Origin: Methanosarcinales archaeon
GTDB lineage: Archaea; Halobacteriota; Methanosarcinia; Methanosarcinales; Methanocomedenaceae
Assembly: GCA_030638625.1 (NCBI GenBank)
Contig: DAOWEE010000237.1
Location: forward strand, 1-5,530
Direction: 5' to 3'
DNA length: 5,530 nt
Numbering within the stretch: the stretch's first letter is position 1; each line of letters begins with the position of its first letter. The translations under genes and the position numbers were made by a program. The notes beneath the pieces were generated by a model. That model made no database searches. It was not told the DNA's origin and was given only the letters and a program-made list of their open reading frames with translations. Below, piece after piece: positions 1 through 5,530 of this stretch.

Positions 1-1200
1 CATTTCGGCAGGTTGGGCCTGGGCGCGGTGTTCGGCAGCAAGAACCTGAAAGCTATTGTCATATCAGGAACCGAAGAGGTAGAATTGCCAGACATGCCCG
101 CCTACAAGAAGATGTACAGCAAACTCTATGGAGAAGTGGTGGATACCGAGGTGATGGACAAGTACCATGACCTGGGCACGGCTGCCAATATCAATGTGCT
201 GAACGAGTTGAAAGGTCTGCCTACCAAGAACCTGAAACAATCGCGGTTCGAGAATGCAGAGAGCATTTCAGGAGAATACTTTGCAGATAACCTGTTGCTG
301 CGCAAGATTGCTTGCAGCAACTGTCCTATCGGGTGCATTCATATTGCCATGCTCAAAACGCCATTCCAGAAAGGACACGAATTCGAAGTAGCGCACATAA
401 GTTATGATTACGAACTGATCTATGCCCTGGGTACGAACCTTGGCATCACCATGGGTGAGGATGTACTGCGCCTTATTGACAGGTGTGAGCAGTACGGCCT
501 GGACATCATGAGCACCGGAGGTGTGCTGGCATGGGCCACTGAAATGTATGAGCGCGACTTAATCACGCCCCCGGATACCCTGGGCTTATCATTACGCTGG
601 GGCGATACTGAAAATTACCTGAAAATGATTGACCGCATTGTTGAGATGCCAAACAAGTTCTATCAGGCGCTGGCAAAAGGTACCGCATTTGCAGCAGCAG
701 AATACGGGGGAGAGGACTTTGCCATAAACCTGGGGCGTCTTGAGATTGCCGGGTACCATACAGGGCCGGCTTCCATAGTAGGACAGATAGTGGGTGTGCG
801 TCATTCCCATCTGGACAATGGGGGATACAGCATCGACCAGAAAGCTTCCAGCCAGCAATTGAACGAGGAGCAGATGGTGGACAAACTCATCTATGAGGAC
901 TATTGGCGTATGGTCAACAACAGTCTGGTATGCTGCCTGTTTGCCAGGGGTGTTTATGGTGAACAGAACATGGTTGATGCTCTTGAATGTGTAGGTATCA
1001 GGAAGACCAGGGATGAACTGGAGGCAATTGGCAGGGAGATATTCCTTGCCAAGTATGAATTCAAGAAACGGGAAGGGTTTGAACTGGAGAAGGTATCGGT
1101 CCCGAAGCGGTTCTTTGAAACAGTATCCCAGCTTGGCATGCTACAGGAAGATACCGTGGAAAATATGCTGAAATTATATCGGAAAAAAACGGGCATATAA
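1..1200 (+). CDS. Aldehyde:ferredoxin oxidoreductase (tungsten-dependent), C-terminal part; 5' end beyond window
   Basis: Oxidises an aldehyde to the carboxylate in the cytoplasm, passing electrons to ferredoxin through a tungsten bis-pterin and a 4Fe-4S cluster (family knowledge). The frame is open from base 1, so the true start lies upstream; a TTG at 13 is internal. About 399 of the roughly 600 residues usual for the family are visible. They begin with the end of the N-terminal domain (GLGAVFGSKNLKAI signature). A CxxCxxxC cluster motif follows (Cys codons at 313, 322, 334), then the helical-domain stretch YELIYALGTNLGI (Glu codon 412, probably the active-site Glu). The likely fourth cluster ligand is in a LVCC stretch (Cys codons 931 and 934). 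The segment LEIAGYHTGPA followed by VRHSHLDNGGYSIDQ differs from what I recall of classical Pyrococcus AOR and suggests another AOR subfamily. Substrate cannot be assigned. It ends in TAA, 62 bases before gpgS on the same strand; co-transcription is possible but unproven. Confidence 0.94.
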   Translation, partial: HFGRLGLGAVFGSKNLKAIVISGTEEVELPDMPAYKKMYSKLYGEVVDTEVMDKYHDLGTAANINVLNELKGLPTKNLKQSRFENAESISGEYFADNLLLRKIACSNCPIGCIHIAMLKTPFQKGHEFEVAHISYDYELIYALGTNLGITMGEDVLRLIDRCEQYGLDIMSTGGVLAWATEMYERDLITPPDTLGLSLRWGDTENYLKMIDRIVEMPNKFYQALAKGTAFAAAEYGGEDFAINLGRLEIAGYHTGPASIVGQIVGVRHSHLDNGGYSIDQKASSQQLNEEQMVDKLIYEDYWRMVNNSLVCCLFARGVYGEQNMVDALECVGIRKTRDELEAIGREIFLAKYEFKKREGFELEKVSVPKRFFETVSQLGMLQEDTVENMLKLYRKKTGI

Positions 1201-1262
1201 TTACAAATAGCAATTAAAGTTTTATTATAAAATTTTATTATGAATAAAATGGATGTGGGTAA
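1201..1262 (+). promoter_or_regulatory. A/T-rich spacer with probable gpgS promoter and nested palindromes
   Basis: This spacer between the oxidoreductase and gpgS is strongly A/T-rich. It carries two direct copies of TTTTATTAT (1220-1228 and 1233-1241). Around them are overlapping inverted repeats: TTTTAT-T-ATAAAA (1220-1232), the perfect 12-base palindrome ATAAAATTTTAT (1227-1238), and ATTTTATT-ATG-AATAAAAT (1232-1250). The first TTTATTATAA could act as an archaeal TATA box; with the usual 25-27 base distance it would start a transcript near 1250, just before the gpgS start. The palindromes could be a regulator-binding site or could serve termination of the upstream gene. Base composition alone makes such repeats easier to find, so function is inferred. 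Confidence 0.45.
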
Positions 1263-2474
1263 ATGGATTTTAGACAGGAATGGATAACAACAATCCATGA
1301 TTTCAGGGTAGATGAAAGGACCATCATATCCTCTCTGGAAGAGCTGAAAGATGAGCGTCCGATGACGCTGTTGATACCGATGCTCTATGACGAGATACAT
1401 GGAAACAGTTTGGACAATATCGTTGACCACATTAATGGGTCTACATATCTGAGCAAGGTCATCATTGCGCTTGCTGCAGAGGATGAAAAAAAATATGTTG
1501 AAGTGAAGAACTTTTTTTCCAGGCTCAAGATACCTAATACAATTGTATGGTGCAACGGGCCTACTGTGTCGCATGTAATTGAAGAATTAAAGGAAAGAGG
1601 GCTTGACATAACCATGTTTTCGGGCAAGGGTAAGGATACCTGGATATCCCTGGGTGTGGCAAGCCTGGACAGTTATGCCATAGCTATGCATGATGCGGAC
1701 GTTATGTCTTATTCAAAACTCCTGCCTGCAAAACTTTTTTATCCAATTGTGGAACCTGACCTTGGTTTTTTCTTTAATAAAGGTTACTATGCAAGGATTG
1801 ACATGGATAACCTGATAATGTACGGCCGGGTTTACAGGTTACTGTTGAGTCCCCTGCTTAACACACTACTTGAGAAGACCAATTACAGTTCGAATTTCCT
1901 GAAATACATGTGTGCATTTAAATATCCGCTATCCGGCGAGTTCGGCATGACTTCAGACCTTGCCATAAACATCCGCATCCCAGGCGATTGGGGGCTGGAG
2001 GTGGGACTGCTTGCTGAAGTTTACAAGAGTACTGCATTAAAACGGATCTCCCAGGTAGATCTGGAATTTTACGAACACAAACACCGCACCATAGGTACAG
2101 ATTCTGAGGAAGGTATCCTGAAGATGATAAAGGATATTACCAAGAGCATATTCAGGAATCTGGTAGAAGTTGATGGTATAGACATCAATGAGGCGTTCCT
2201 GCAAAGTGCGAATGTGCTGTTCAAACGTATCGCGCAAGACCGAATACGCCAGTATCATGCCGATGCACTGTGCAACGGCCTGAATTACAGCAGGCATGCG
2301 GAAGAATGCATGGTCGAGGAATTTTCAAGGATTATGCTTATTTCAGGAAAAGAATACATAGATGACCCCAGCGGAGTGTTGTTGCCTGACTGGAAAAGGG
2401 CCATATCTGCCATGCCAGATATCAGGGAAACATTGAAAGATGCTGCCCTGCATGATTACAATACTTACAAGTAG
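1263..2474 (+). CDS. gpgS: Glucosyl-3-phosphoglycerate synthase (GT81 family)
   Basis: Transfers glucose from an NDP-glucose to 3-phosphoglycerate, giving glucosyl-3-phosphoglycerate, the first step of glucosylglycerate synthesis; a soluble enzyme. The 403 residues have a GT-A layout: an N-terminal Rossmann-like strand (TLLIPMLYDE, about 35-44), GKGKDTW (121-127), then the metal- and sugar-nucleotide-binding DAD (Asp144, Asp146) in AMHDADVMSY. Further family landmarks are FNKGYYAR (171-178), YPLSGEF (221-227), GDWGLEVG (241-248) and YEHKH (270-274), whose His probably helps bind the metal. Length agrees with archaeal GpgS of about 400 residues. ATG 1263 is the first possible start because an in-frame TAA sits at 1260; its Shine-Dalgarno is weak (GTGGGT just upstream). 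The matching phosphatase gene lies 1.9 kb away on the other strand. Mannosyl-3-phosphoglycerate synthase (GT55) is less likely given these motifs. The C-terminal third (280-403) is mostly helical by eye. Confidence 0.9.
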   Translation: MDFRQEWITTIHDFRVDERTIISSLEELKDERPMTLLIPMLYDEIHGNSLDNIVDHINGSTYLSKVIIALAAEDEKKYVEVKNFFSRLKIPNTIVWCNGPTVSHVIEELKERGLDITMFSGKGKDTWISLGVASLDSYAIAMHDADVMSYSKLLPAKLFYPIVEPDLGFFFNKGYYARIDMDNLIMYGRVYRLLLSPLLNTLLEKTNYSSNFLKYMCAFKYPLSGEFGMTSDLAINIRIPGDWGLEVGLLAEVYKSTALKRISQVDLEFYEHKHRTIGTDSEEGILKMIKDITKSIFRNLVEVDGIDINEAFLQSANVLFKRIAQDRIRQYHADALCNGLNYSRHAEECMVEEFSRIMLISGKEYIDDPSGVLLPDWKRAISAMPDIRETLKDAALHDYNTYK

Positions 2475-2526
2475 TAGAGTCGTACCTGGCATTCAAAATC
2501 ACAATAATTATTTTACAGCTATCAGG
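2475..2526. terminator. Convergent spacer, possible bidirectional terminator
   Basis: Fifty-two bases separate the facing 3' ends of gpgS and the GH15-like gene. They hold a perfect 10-base A/T palindrome AATAATTATT (2503-2512) running into TTTT on the + strand. A weak pair ACCTG (2484-2488) and CAGGT (2523-2527) flanks it. There is no G/C-rich hairpin. Archaeal termination often needs only T-rich stretches, so a terminator serving one or both genes here is plausible but not demonstrated. Confidence 0.3.
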
Positions 2527-3759
2527 TCATGATTTACTGAAAAATTTATTCCTATAATTATTATATGCTATGATGAACTCTGCATGGGGCCAGATGAGGG
2601 GCATAATAACGTATGCGAATCCTTCGTTCCATTTGGGATGAGCCTTTATCTGTTCTATCATTGTCATTTTGCTGTCCCTCAATATCTTGGCATTAGTATA
2701 ATCTTCTAGCCACATCTCGAACCTTTCAACCGTTGAAATGTGTTCGGGCAGCATGTAATCATGAGCCATACTCACCACCCAGCTCAGGTATTTCTCTGCC
2801 ATGTCCTGGTTGTTAACTGCAGTGTAATGATTGGAAAGCTGACACGTGAAATGTAGCCAGGGACCATACCCACCATTGTTGCGGTCCCAGAGTTCAGGAT
2901 ACCGGTTCAACCCACCCAGTTCTTCATCCCACAGCAGTTTATCGATACGCTTTATTGTGTTTACATTTCTAAGGTCGTGTTCATCAATGAGTCCAAACGA
3001 TGCGGGGGAATACTCAACAGCGTCTACGTCTATCACGCTGGATGCATAAGCATCGTATCCGATAGGGTCACTACTTTTGTATTTTACTCTTATGCATTTG
3101 ATGAATGACCTGCGCCTTGGACTGTACAGCCGCTCAAGGATTGCCTCCCTGACCTGTTCTGCCTGCTGCCGCCATTCTTCAACATCCTTGCCCAGTGCAT
3201 CTCCTATCTCAACTGCCCCGAAAAGCCCGGCACAGCAGGTGGAGTTGGCATATATCTCAAACCCGTGCTCGTATGCAGGGTATTCGTGGATACTGTTGAT
3301 GGTATGGATGAGGTTCACTTCTTCATTTTTATTCTGTAATATGAAATCTACAGCCTTTTCAATGGCTTCCCAGTACTGTTCGCAAAAAGCACGGTCAGCC
3401 AGGCTTTCAAAGAACAGGCCGCCTGTGGCTTTGAGGTACTGGTTCAGGGCGTAGAGAGTGAGACCGTTTCCATCTATTTGCAAATCCTTGTAACTGGTAT
3501 CGTTCCCGTCTACATCATACCGCTGGCTGAACTCTCCTGAAGGTTTCTGGGCTGCCAGCATGAATTCAAGCCCTTTTCTGGCTTCGCTGAGCAATCCTGC
3601 CGCGATAGTGCCAAGAATACAGATGGAATGGTCACGGGGATAGATGAAAGGGTATCTGGTTCCAGGTGGACTGGCATAGAACCCGCCGTTAGGATGTTGG
3701 TTTTCAACCAAAATCTTTATGCAGTTCTTGTGAAGTTTATCTGCCTCCTCAATGTCCAT
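2527..3759 (-). CDS. Compact GH15-like (glucoamylase-type) glycoside hydrolase, cytoplasmic
   Basis: Predicted inverting alpha-glucosidase of the (alpha/alpha)6-barrel type. Across 410 residues the GH15 landmarks appear in order: YPRDHS (40-45), Q71 followed by SGEFSQRYDVDG (74-85), QIDGNGLTLYAL (94-105), SIHE with Glu159 as the likely catalytic acid, GFEIYANS (166-173), GGYGPWLHF, LPEH (337-340) with Glu339 as the likely catalytic base, and PLIWPHAEF (387-395). Bacterial and archaeal glucoamylases usually also have an N-terminal beta-sandwich domain and total over 600 residues; that domain is absent here. There is no signal peptide or membrane segment, so it should act inside the cell. The ATG has an AAGGAGG ten bases upstream, placed inside the end of the preceding gene, which points to translational coupling. 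Substrate is unknown: glycogen-type glucan, trehalose or glucosylglycerate are candidates, the last suggested only by the neighbours. Known glucosylglycerate hydrolases belong to GH63. Confidence 0.82.
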   Translation of the reverse strand: MDIEEADKLHKNCIKILVENQHPNGGFYASPPGTRYPFIYPRDHSICILGTIAAGLLSEARKGLEFMLAAQKPSGEFSQRYDVDGNDTSYKDLQIDGNGLTLYALNQYLKATGGLFFESLADRAFCEQYWEAIEKAVDFILQNKNEEVNLIHTINSIHEYPAYEHGFEIYANSTCCAGLFGAVEIGDALGKDVEEWRQQAEQVREAILERLYSPRRRSFIKCIRVKYKSSDPIGYDAYASSVIDVDAVEYSPASFGLIDEHDLRNVNTIKRIDKLLWDEELGGLNRYPELWDRNNGGYGPWLHFTCQLSNHYTAVNNQDMAEKYLSWVVSMAHDYMLPEHISTVERFEMWLEDYTNAKILRDSKMTMIEQIKAHPKWNEGFAYVIMPLIWPHAEFIIAYNNYRNKFFSKS

Positions 3760-3764
3760 GGGCC

Positions 3765-4292
3765 TTATTCCTCCTTGACGAACTTGAAGACACAGACACC
3801 CTTTTCCAGGATCTTATCGACGTCTTCCTTTGTCACGCCTGCTTTTTCGATGGCTTCTTCATTGTAGACTGGCTTATTGTCTGTCACAACCGACTTGCAG
3901 GCAAGGTGCAGGGTGCTATATCCTGCCATTTCTGCTCTTTTGACGCGATATGCGTGGTGCATGAGGCAAAGGACAGAAGCCACTGCAGGACATTCAACTT
4001 TATCCTTATCGGCAGCTTCACGTTCCTTTACATATTCTACGATAGTATTGTATTCTTCTGGCCTCTCACCGAACATATCGATAAAACGTACAAGTTCATC
4101 TGCGAAAGGGCAAATGGGCAGGTAATTCAAGTCTCCCTCCGGAGCTCCCTCAAGTCCGGGACCCTGGTTTTCACCCAGTTCTCTACCAATGGTTATTAAC
4201 CATTTGACGGTCTTCTCAGCCCCTATCATGTCGACAAGGTCTGTTATGCCTATCATAAATGCCTGTGGCAGCATGCTGCCGAGTCGAATCAT
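3765..4292 (-). CDS. Unrecognised conserved-looking 175-residue protein with Cys-Pro motifs
   Basis: I do not recognise the family. The product is a soluble, rather acidic protein without signal peptide or membrane segment. Residues 1-40 look helical; a Gly/Pro-rich linker spans about 40-55. Five cysteines occur at 61, 101, 109, 132 and 167; the first two sit in Cys-Pro pairs (PICPF, VECPA), and C109 is close to His112-His113, followed by His129. That pattern could bind a metal or serve redox chemistry, but no standard zinc or iron-sulfur spacing is complete. The end (GVTKEDVDKIL) reads as a helix. ATG 4292 is chosen because an in-frame TGA sits just upstream and GGGAG lies nine bases before it; Met7 is an alternative. 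Its stop is 5 bases before the GH15-like start, so the two are almost certainly one transcript and may work together. It lies 51 bases after gpgP on the same strand. Confidence 0.8.
   Translation of the reverse strand: MIRLGSMLPQAFMIGITDLVDMIGAEKTVKWLITIGRELGENQGPGLEGAPEGDLNYLPICPFADELVRFIDMFGERPEEYNTIVEYVKEREAADKDKVECPAVASVLCLMHHAYRVKRAEMAGYSTLHLACKSVVTDNKPVYNEEAIEKAGVTKEDVDKILEKGVCVFKFVKEE
3770..3776 (-). promoter_or_regulatory. Strong Shine-Dalgarno of the GH15-like gene, inside the upstream gene
   Basis: The - strand reads AAGGAGG, ten bases before the GH15-like ATG. It lies within the last codons (Lys-Glu-Glu) of the 175-residue gene, three bases or less from its TAA. This supports ATG 3759 as the start and implies that ribosomes finishing the upstream gene re-initiate here. 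Confidence 0.8.
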
Positions 4293-4343
4293 TACTCATC
4301 ACTCCCATTGTACTATTAAATTTAACAGTATATGTCGTATATT
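4293..4343 (-). promoter_or_regulatory. Spacer upstream of the 175-residue gene with near-perfect 20-base palindrome
   Basis: On the + strand, 4311-4330 reads TACTATTAAATTTAACAGTA. The two 10-base halves are inverted copies with one mismatch and no loop. On the - strand it lies 18 bases before the ATG and next to the ribosome site GGGAG (4306-4302). A further TATA-like stretch, ACATATACTG, lies a little upstream (about 4338-4327) and would place a transcript start near 4306. The arrangement is what an operator overlapping a promoter would look like. An internal promoter for the 175-residue and GH15-like genes, separate from gpgP, is therefore plausible; it is not proven. Confidence 0.4.
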
Positions 4344-5156
4344 TCATTCCAGAATATTAATAAGTTCCCTGTTCCATCCAGCAGGACCAATACCATCTCC
4401 TTTTATTATCCCGGGATGTGTGATGGCAGGGTCATATATGCCGCCTGGTTTTTGCAGTAATATGGCAATTTCAACTGCTTTTAACATGGGCAGGTCATTA
4501 AGGCTGTCACCCAGACCTATAGTCCTGATACCGGGCCACTTGCGGCGGTACAGGCCGGTCAATATATCCACTGCCCGCCCTTTATCGTTGTTGCCCATGA
4601 TATGGTAATAGCGTCCGCCCCTGGTATAGTTGAACCCCCTCTTAACAATCTCCCGCTCCAGTTCCTCATTCTTTGGATGAGGGCTCAATACCCTGAATGC
4701 CTCGTCATAGTCACGGCGTTTGGCCAGGACTGCTACTTCTGCACTGAGTCCTGTATCCAAACACACTTCGTCAACATCCATGTCCCCGAACCCTATAACC
4801 TCGCACTGGATGTCGGTGCATACTTCTTTTAGGGTCTTCTCAAGTAAGTCATATTTCACTCCCAGTTCGATGACTCTGTAATGGTCAGATGTTTTATCGT
4901 AATTGTAGGGAAAATCAAAATAATCCTCTGGAATGAATATGGCCCCGCCATTCTCAGATATTAATGGGTGGTATATTTCCAGTTCTTTGCAATAGACTTC
5001 AAGTTCTGCCCTGGTCTTGCTGGTGCAAAACACCAAGGGGATATGCTTTTTGCGTATCAGGTCAAGGGCTGGCAGTGCGGCTTCGTATGAATAGGTGTCG
5101 TGGTCTACCAGTGTGCCGTCCATGTCGGTGTATATGACGTATTCAGGCTCAGACAT
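4344..5156 (-). CDS. gpgP: Glucosyl-/mannosyl-3-phosphoglycerate phosphatase (HAD-IIB)
   Basis: Removes the phosphate from glucosyl-3-phosphoglycerate to give glucosylglycerate, the second step after GpgS; cytoplasmic and Mg-dependent. All HAD motifs are visible in 270 residues: motif I DMDGT with nucleophile Asp11 and acid/base Asp13, motif II in FCTSKT (Thr45/Ser46), the SENGG stretch (67-71) typical of the mannosyl-3-phosphoglycerate phosphatase family, Lys192 in NNDKG, and motif IV GLGDSLND with Asp217 and Asp221. The region between about 85 and 185 is the C2B cap. Length matches the family. ATG 5156 has GGAG (5167-5164) seven bases upstream. Sequence alone does not separate glucosyl from mannosyl substrates, and family members can act on both; the GT81 synthase in this window favours the glucosyl compound. 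It is the first gene of a - strand run with the 175-residue and GH15-like genes. Confidence 0.88.
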   Translation of the reverse strand: MSEPEYVIYTDMDGTLVDHDTYSYEAALPALDLIRKKHIPLVFCTSKTRAELEVYCKELEIYHPLISENGGAIFIPEDYFDFPYNYDKTSDHYRVIELGVKYDLLEKTLKEVCTDIQCEVIGFGDMDVDEVCLDTGLSAEVAVLAKRRDYDEAFRVLSPHPKNEELEREIVKRGFNYTRGGRYYHIMGNNDKGRAVDILTGLYRRKWPGIRTIGLGDSLNDLPMLKAVEIAILLQKPGGIYDPAITHPGIIKGDGIGPAGWNRELINILE

Positions 5157-5266
5157 CTTAATACTCCATTATATAGTGGGGCTGACAGGTATATTAAATT
5201 TTACTACAAATCAGGAGTTAAAGAATAAGGGCGATTGTTTTCCAGCGTATGGCCTATTCAAGTCGC
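5157..5266 (-). promoter_or_regulatory. Intergenic region with probable gpgP promoter
   Basis: This 110-base gap separates the COG1361-like gene from gpgP. On the - strand an A/T block AAAATTTAATATA (about 5202-5190) is a good candidate for a BRE/TATA element. Its centre near 5197 would start a transcript around 5171, leaving a leader of about 15 bases that still contains the GGAG at 5167-5164. The near half of the gap also holds a TATATAA (5175-5169), which is too close to the ATG to serve this start. The far half (about 5210-5266) holds no recognisable gene. Confidence 0.5.
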
Positions 5267-5272
5267 TTATTC
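5223..5272. repeat. Imperfect inverted repeat at the 3' end of the COG1361-like gene
   Basis: GAATAAGGGCGA (5223-5234) and TCGCTTATTC (5263-5272) can pair as 7 + 3 base pairs with a two-base bulge, enclosing 28 bases. The right arm covers the stop codon of the - strand gene. It could form an RNA hairpin at the transcript end and assist termination or stability, but the stem is short and A/T-rich and may be chance. Confidence 0.25.
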
Positions 5273-5530
5273 TGTCCGGCCACGTCTTTTATAGTAATAC
5301 AGTCCCAGTGCACTTGCAATCACAAGTACTACTACCAGATACACGCTTCTCCCCATCTTTTCGCTAAAGGGTATACTCTCATTGACCTTGACAGGCGCCT
5401 TCATGACGTCTGATATCCGGGTATCACCCCGTTCATCCCGGTATTTTATTTCGGTATTTATTCCGTAGGTTTTTGGAAGGGCATCCCCGTCTACTTTTAT
5501 CCTGTACTGTGCCTGATAGGAATCACCGGG
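5267..5530 (-). CDS. C-terminal tail of a membrane-anchored S-layer/COG1361-like protein; 5' end beyond window
   Basis: The - strand frame is open from the right edge to TAA at 5269-5267, giving 87 residues of a longer protein. Residues 1-50 (AQYRIKVDGDALPKTYGI, then EIKYRDERGDTR) read like the last beta-sandwich repeat of COG1361-type archaeal surface proteins, where a VD-x-DA-x-P-x-x-Y pattern recurs. A single hydrophobic segment (VYLVVVLVIASALGLYYY, 63-80) is followed by the basic end KRRGR, the arrangement of a C-terminal membrane anchor with the bulk of the protein outside the cell. Such proteins are often next to ABC-transporter genes in Methanosarcinales; no such gene is visible here. 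It precedes gpgP on the same strand by 110 bases and is probably a separate unit. Function beyond surface or envelope location is not assignable from this fragment. Confidence 0.75.
   Translation of the reverse strand, partial: PGDSYQAQYRIKVDGDALPKTYGINTEIKYRDERGDTRISDVMKAPVKVNESIPFSEKMGRSVYLVVVLVIASALGLYYYKRRGRTE

Noticed and set aside
13..15. TTG as the start codon of the oxidoreductase.
   Set aside because: The frame is open to base 1 and the sequence there is internal to the conserved AOR N-terminal domain end, so the gene starts outside the window.
954..1574. A 206-codon open frame on the - strand crossing the oxidoreductase/gpgS junction.
   Set aside because: It is antisense to two well-supported genes and shows no domain or plausible composition; it is a shadow frame.
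3077..3454. A 125-codon + strand frame inside the hydrolase gene.
   Set aside because: The opposite strand carries ordered GH15 motifs over the same bases; this frame has low-complexity Ser-rich translation typical of an antisense shadow.
4189..4608. A 139-codon open frame on the + strand across the 175-residue gene and gpgP.
   Set aside because: It overlaps two - strand genes with good motifs and ribosome sites, and has no recognisable features of its own.
5169..5175. TATATAA on the - strand as the gpgP TATA box.
   Set aside because: It ends only 12 bases from the ATG; the usual 25-27 base distance would put the transcript start inside the gene. The A/T block near 5197 fits better.
5095..5367. 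A 90-codon + strand frame covering the gpgP promoter region and the COG1361-like tail.
   Set aside because: It runs antisense to the start of gpgP and to the surface-protein tail, whose - strand translation gives a convincing membrane anchor and basic end.

Overview
The window looks like chromosomal DNA of a methanogen-related archaeon. The best fit is Methanosarcinales or an allied anaerobic methane-oxidising lineage, but this is inferred from gene content and not proven. The clues are a tungsten-type aldehyde:ferredoxin oxidoreductase, a GT81 glucosyl-3-phosphoglycerate synthase like the one known from Methanococcoides burtonii, a COG1361-type surface protein tail, short A/T-rich promoter-like spacers and clear Shine-Dalgarno sites. 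Coding density is high. I see no RNA gene, insertion sequence or CRISPR array.

Layout: the left edge cuts into a + strand aldehyde:ferredoxin oxidoreductase gene (1-1200), of which the C-terminal two thirds are visible. After a 62-base A/T-rich spacer with nested palindromes comes gpgS on the + strand (1263-2474). The rest is on the - strand. Read in its own direction from the right edge it holds the C-terminal tail of a membrane-anchored S-layer/COG1361-like protein (5530-5267), then a HAD-family glucosyl/mannosyl-3-phosphoglycerate phosphatase, gpgP (5156-4344), an unrecognised 175-residue protein (4292-3765), and a compact GH15-like glycoside hydrolase (3759-2527). The last gene converges on gpgS across a 52-base spacer.

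How the genes fit together: GpgS and GpgP are the two steps of glucosylglycerate synthesis (NDP-glucose + 3-phosphoglycerate to glucosyl-3-phosphoglycerate, then dephosphorylation). Glucosylglycerate is a compatible solute, also made under nitrogen limitation in some organisms. The two genes lie in opposite orientation, with a GH15-like hydrolase and an unknown small protein between them. The hydrolase gene is tightly coupled to the unknown gene: 5 bases separate them and the Shine-Dalgarno lies in the end of the upstream gene. The inferred theme is a glucosylglycerate or alpha-glucan synthesis and turnover island. The most interesting open points are the hydrolase's real substrate, the role of the Cys-containing 175-residue protein, and a near-perfect 20-base palindrome just upstream of that gene.
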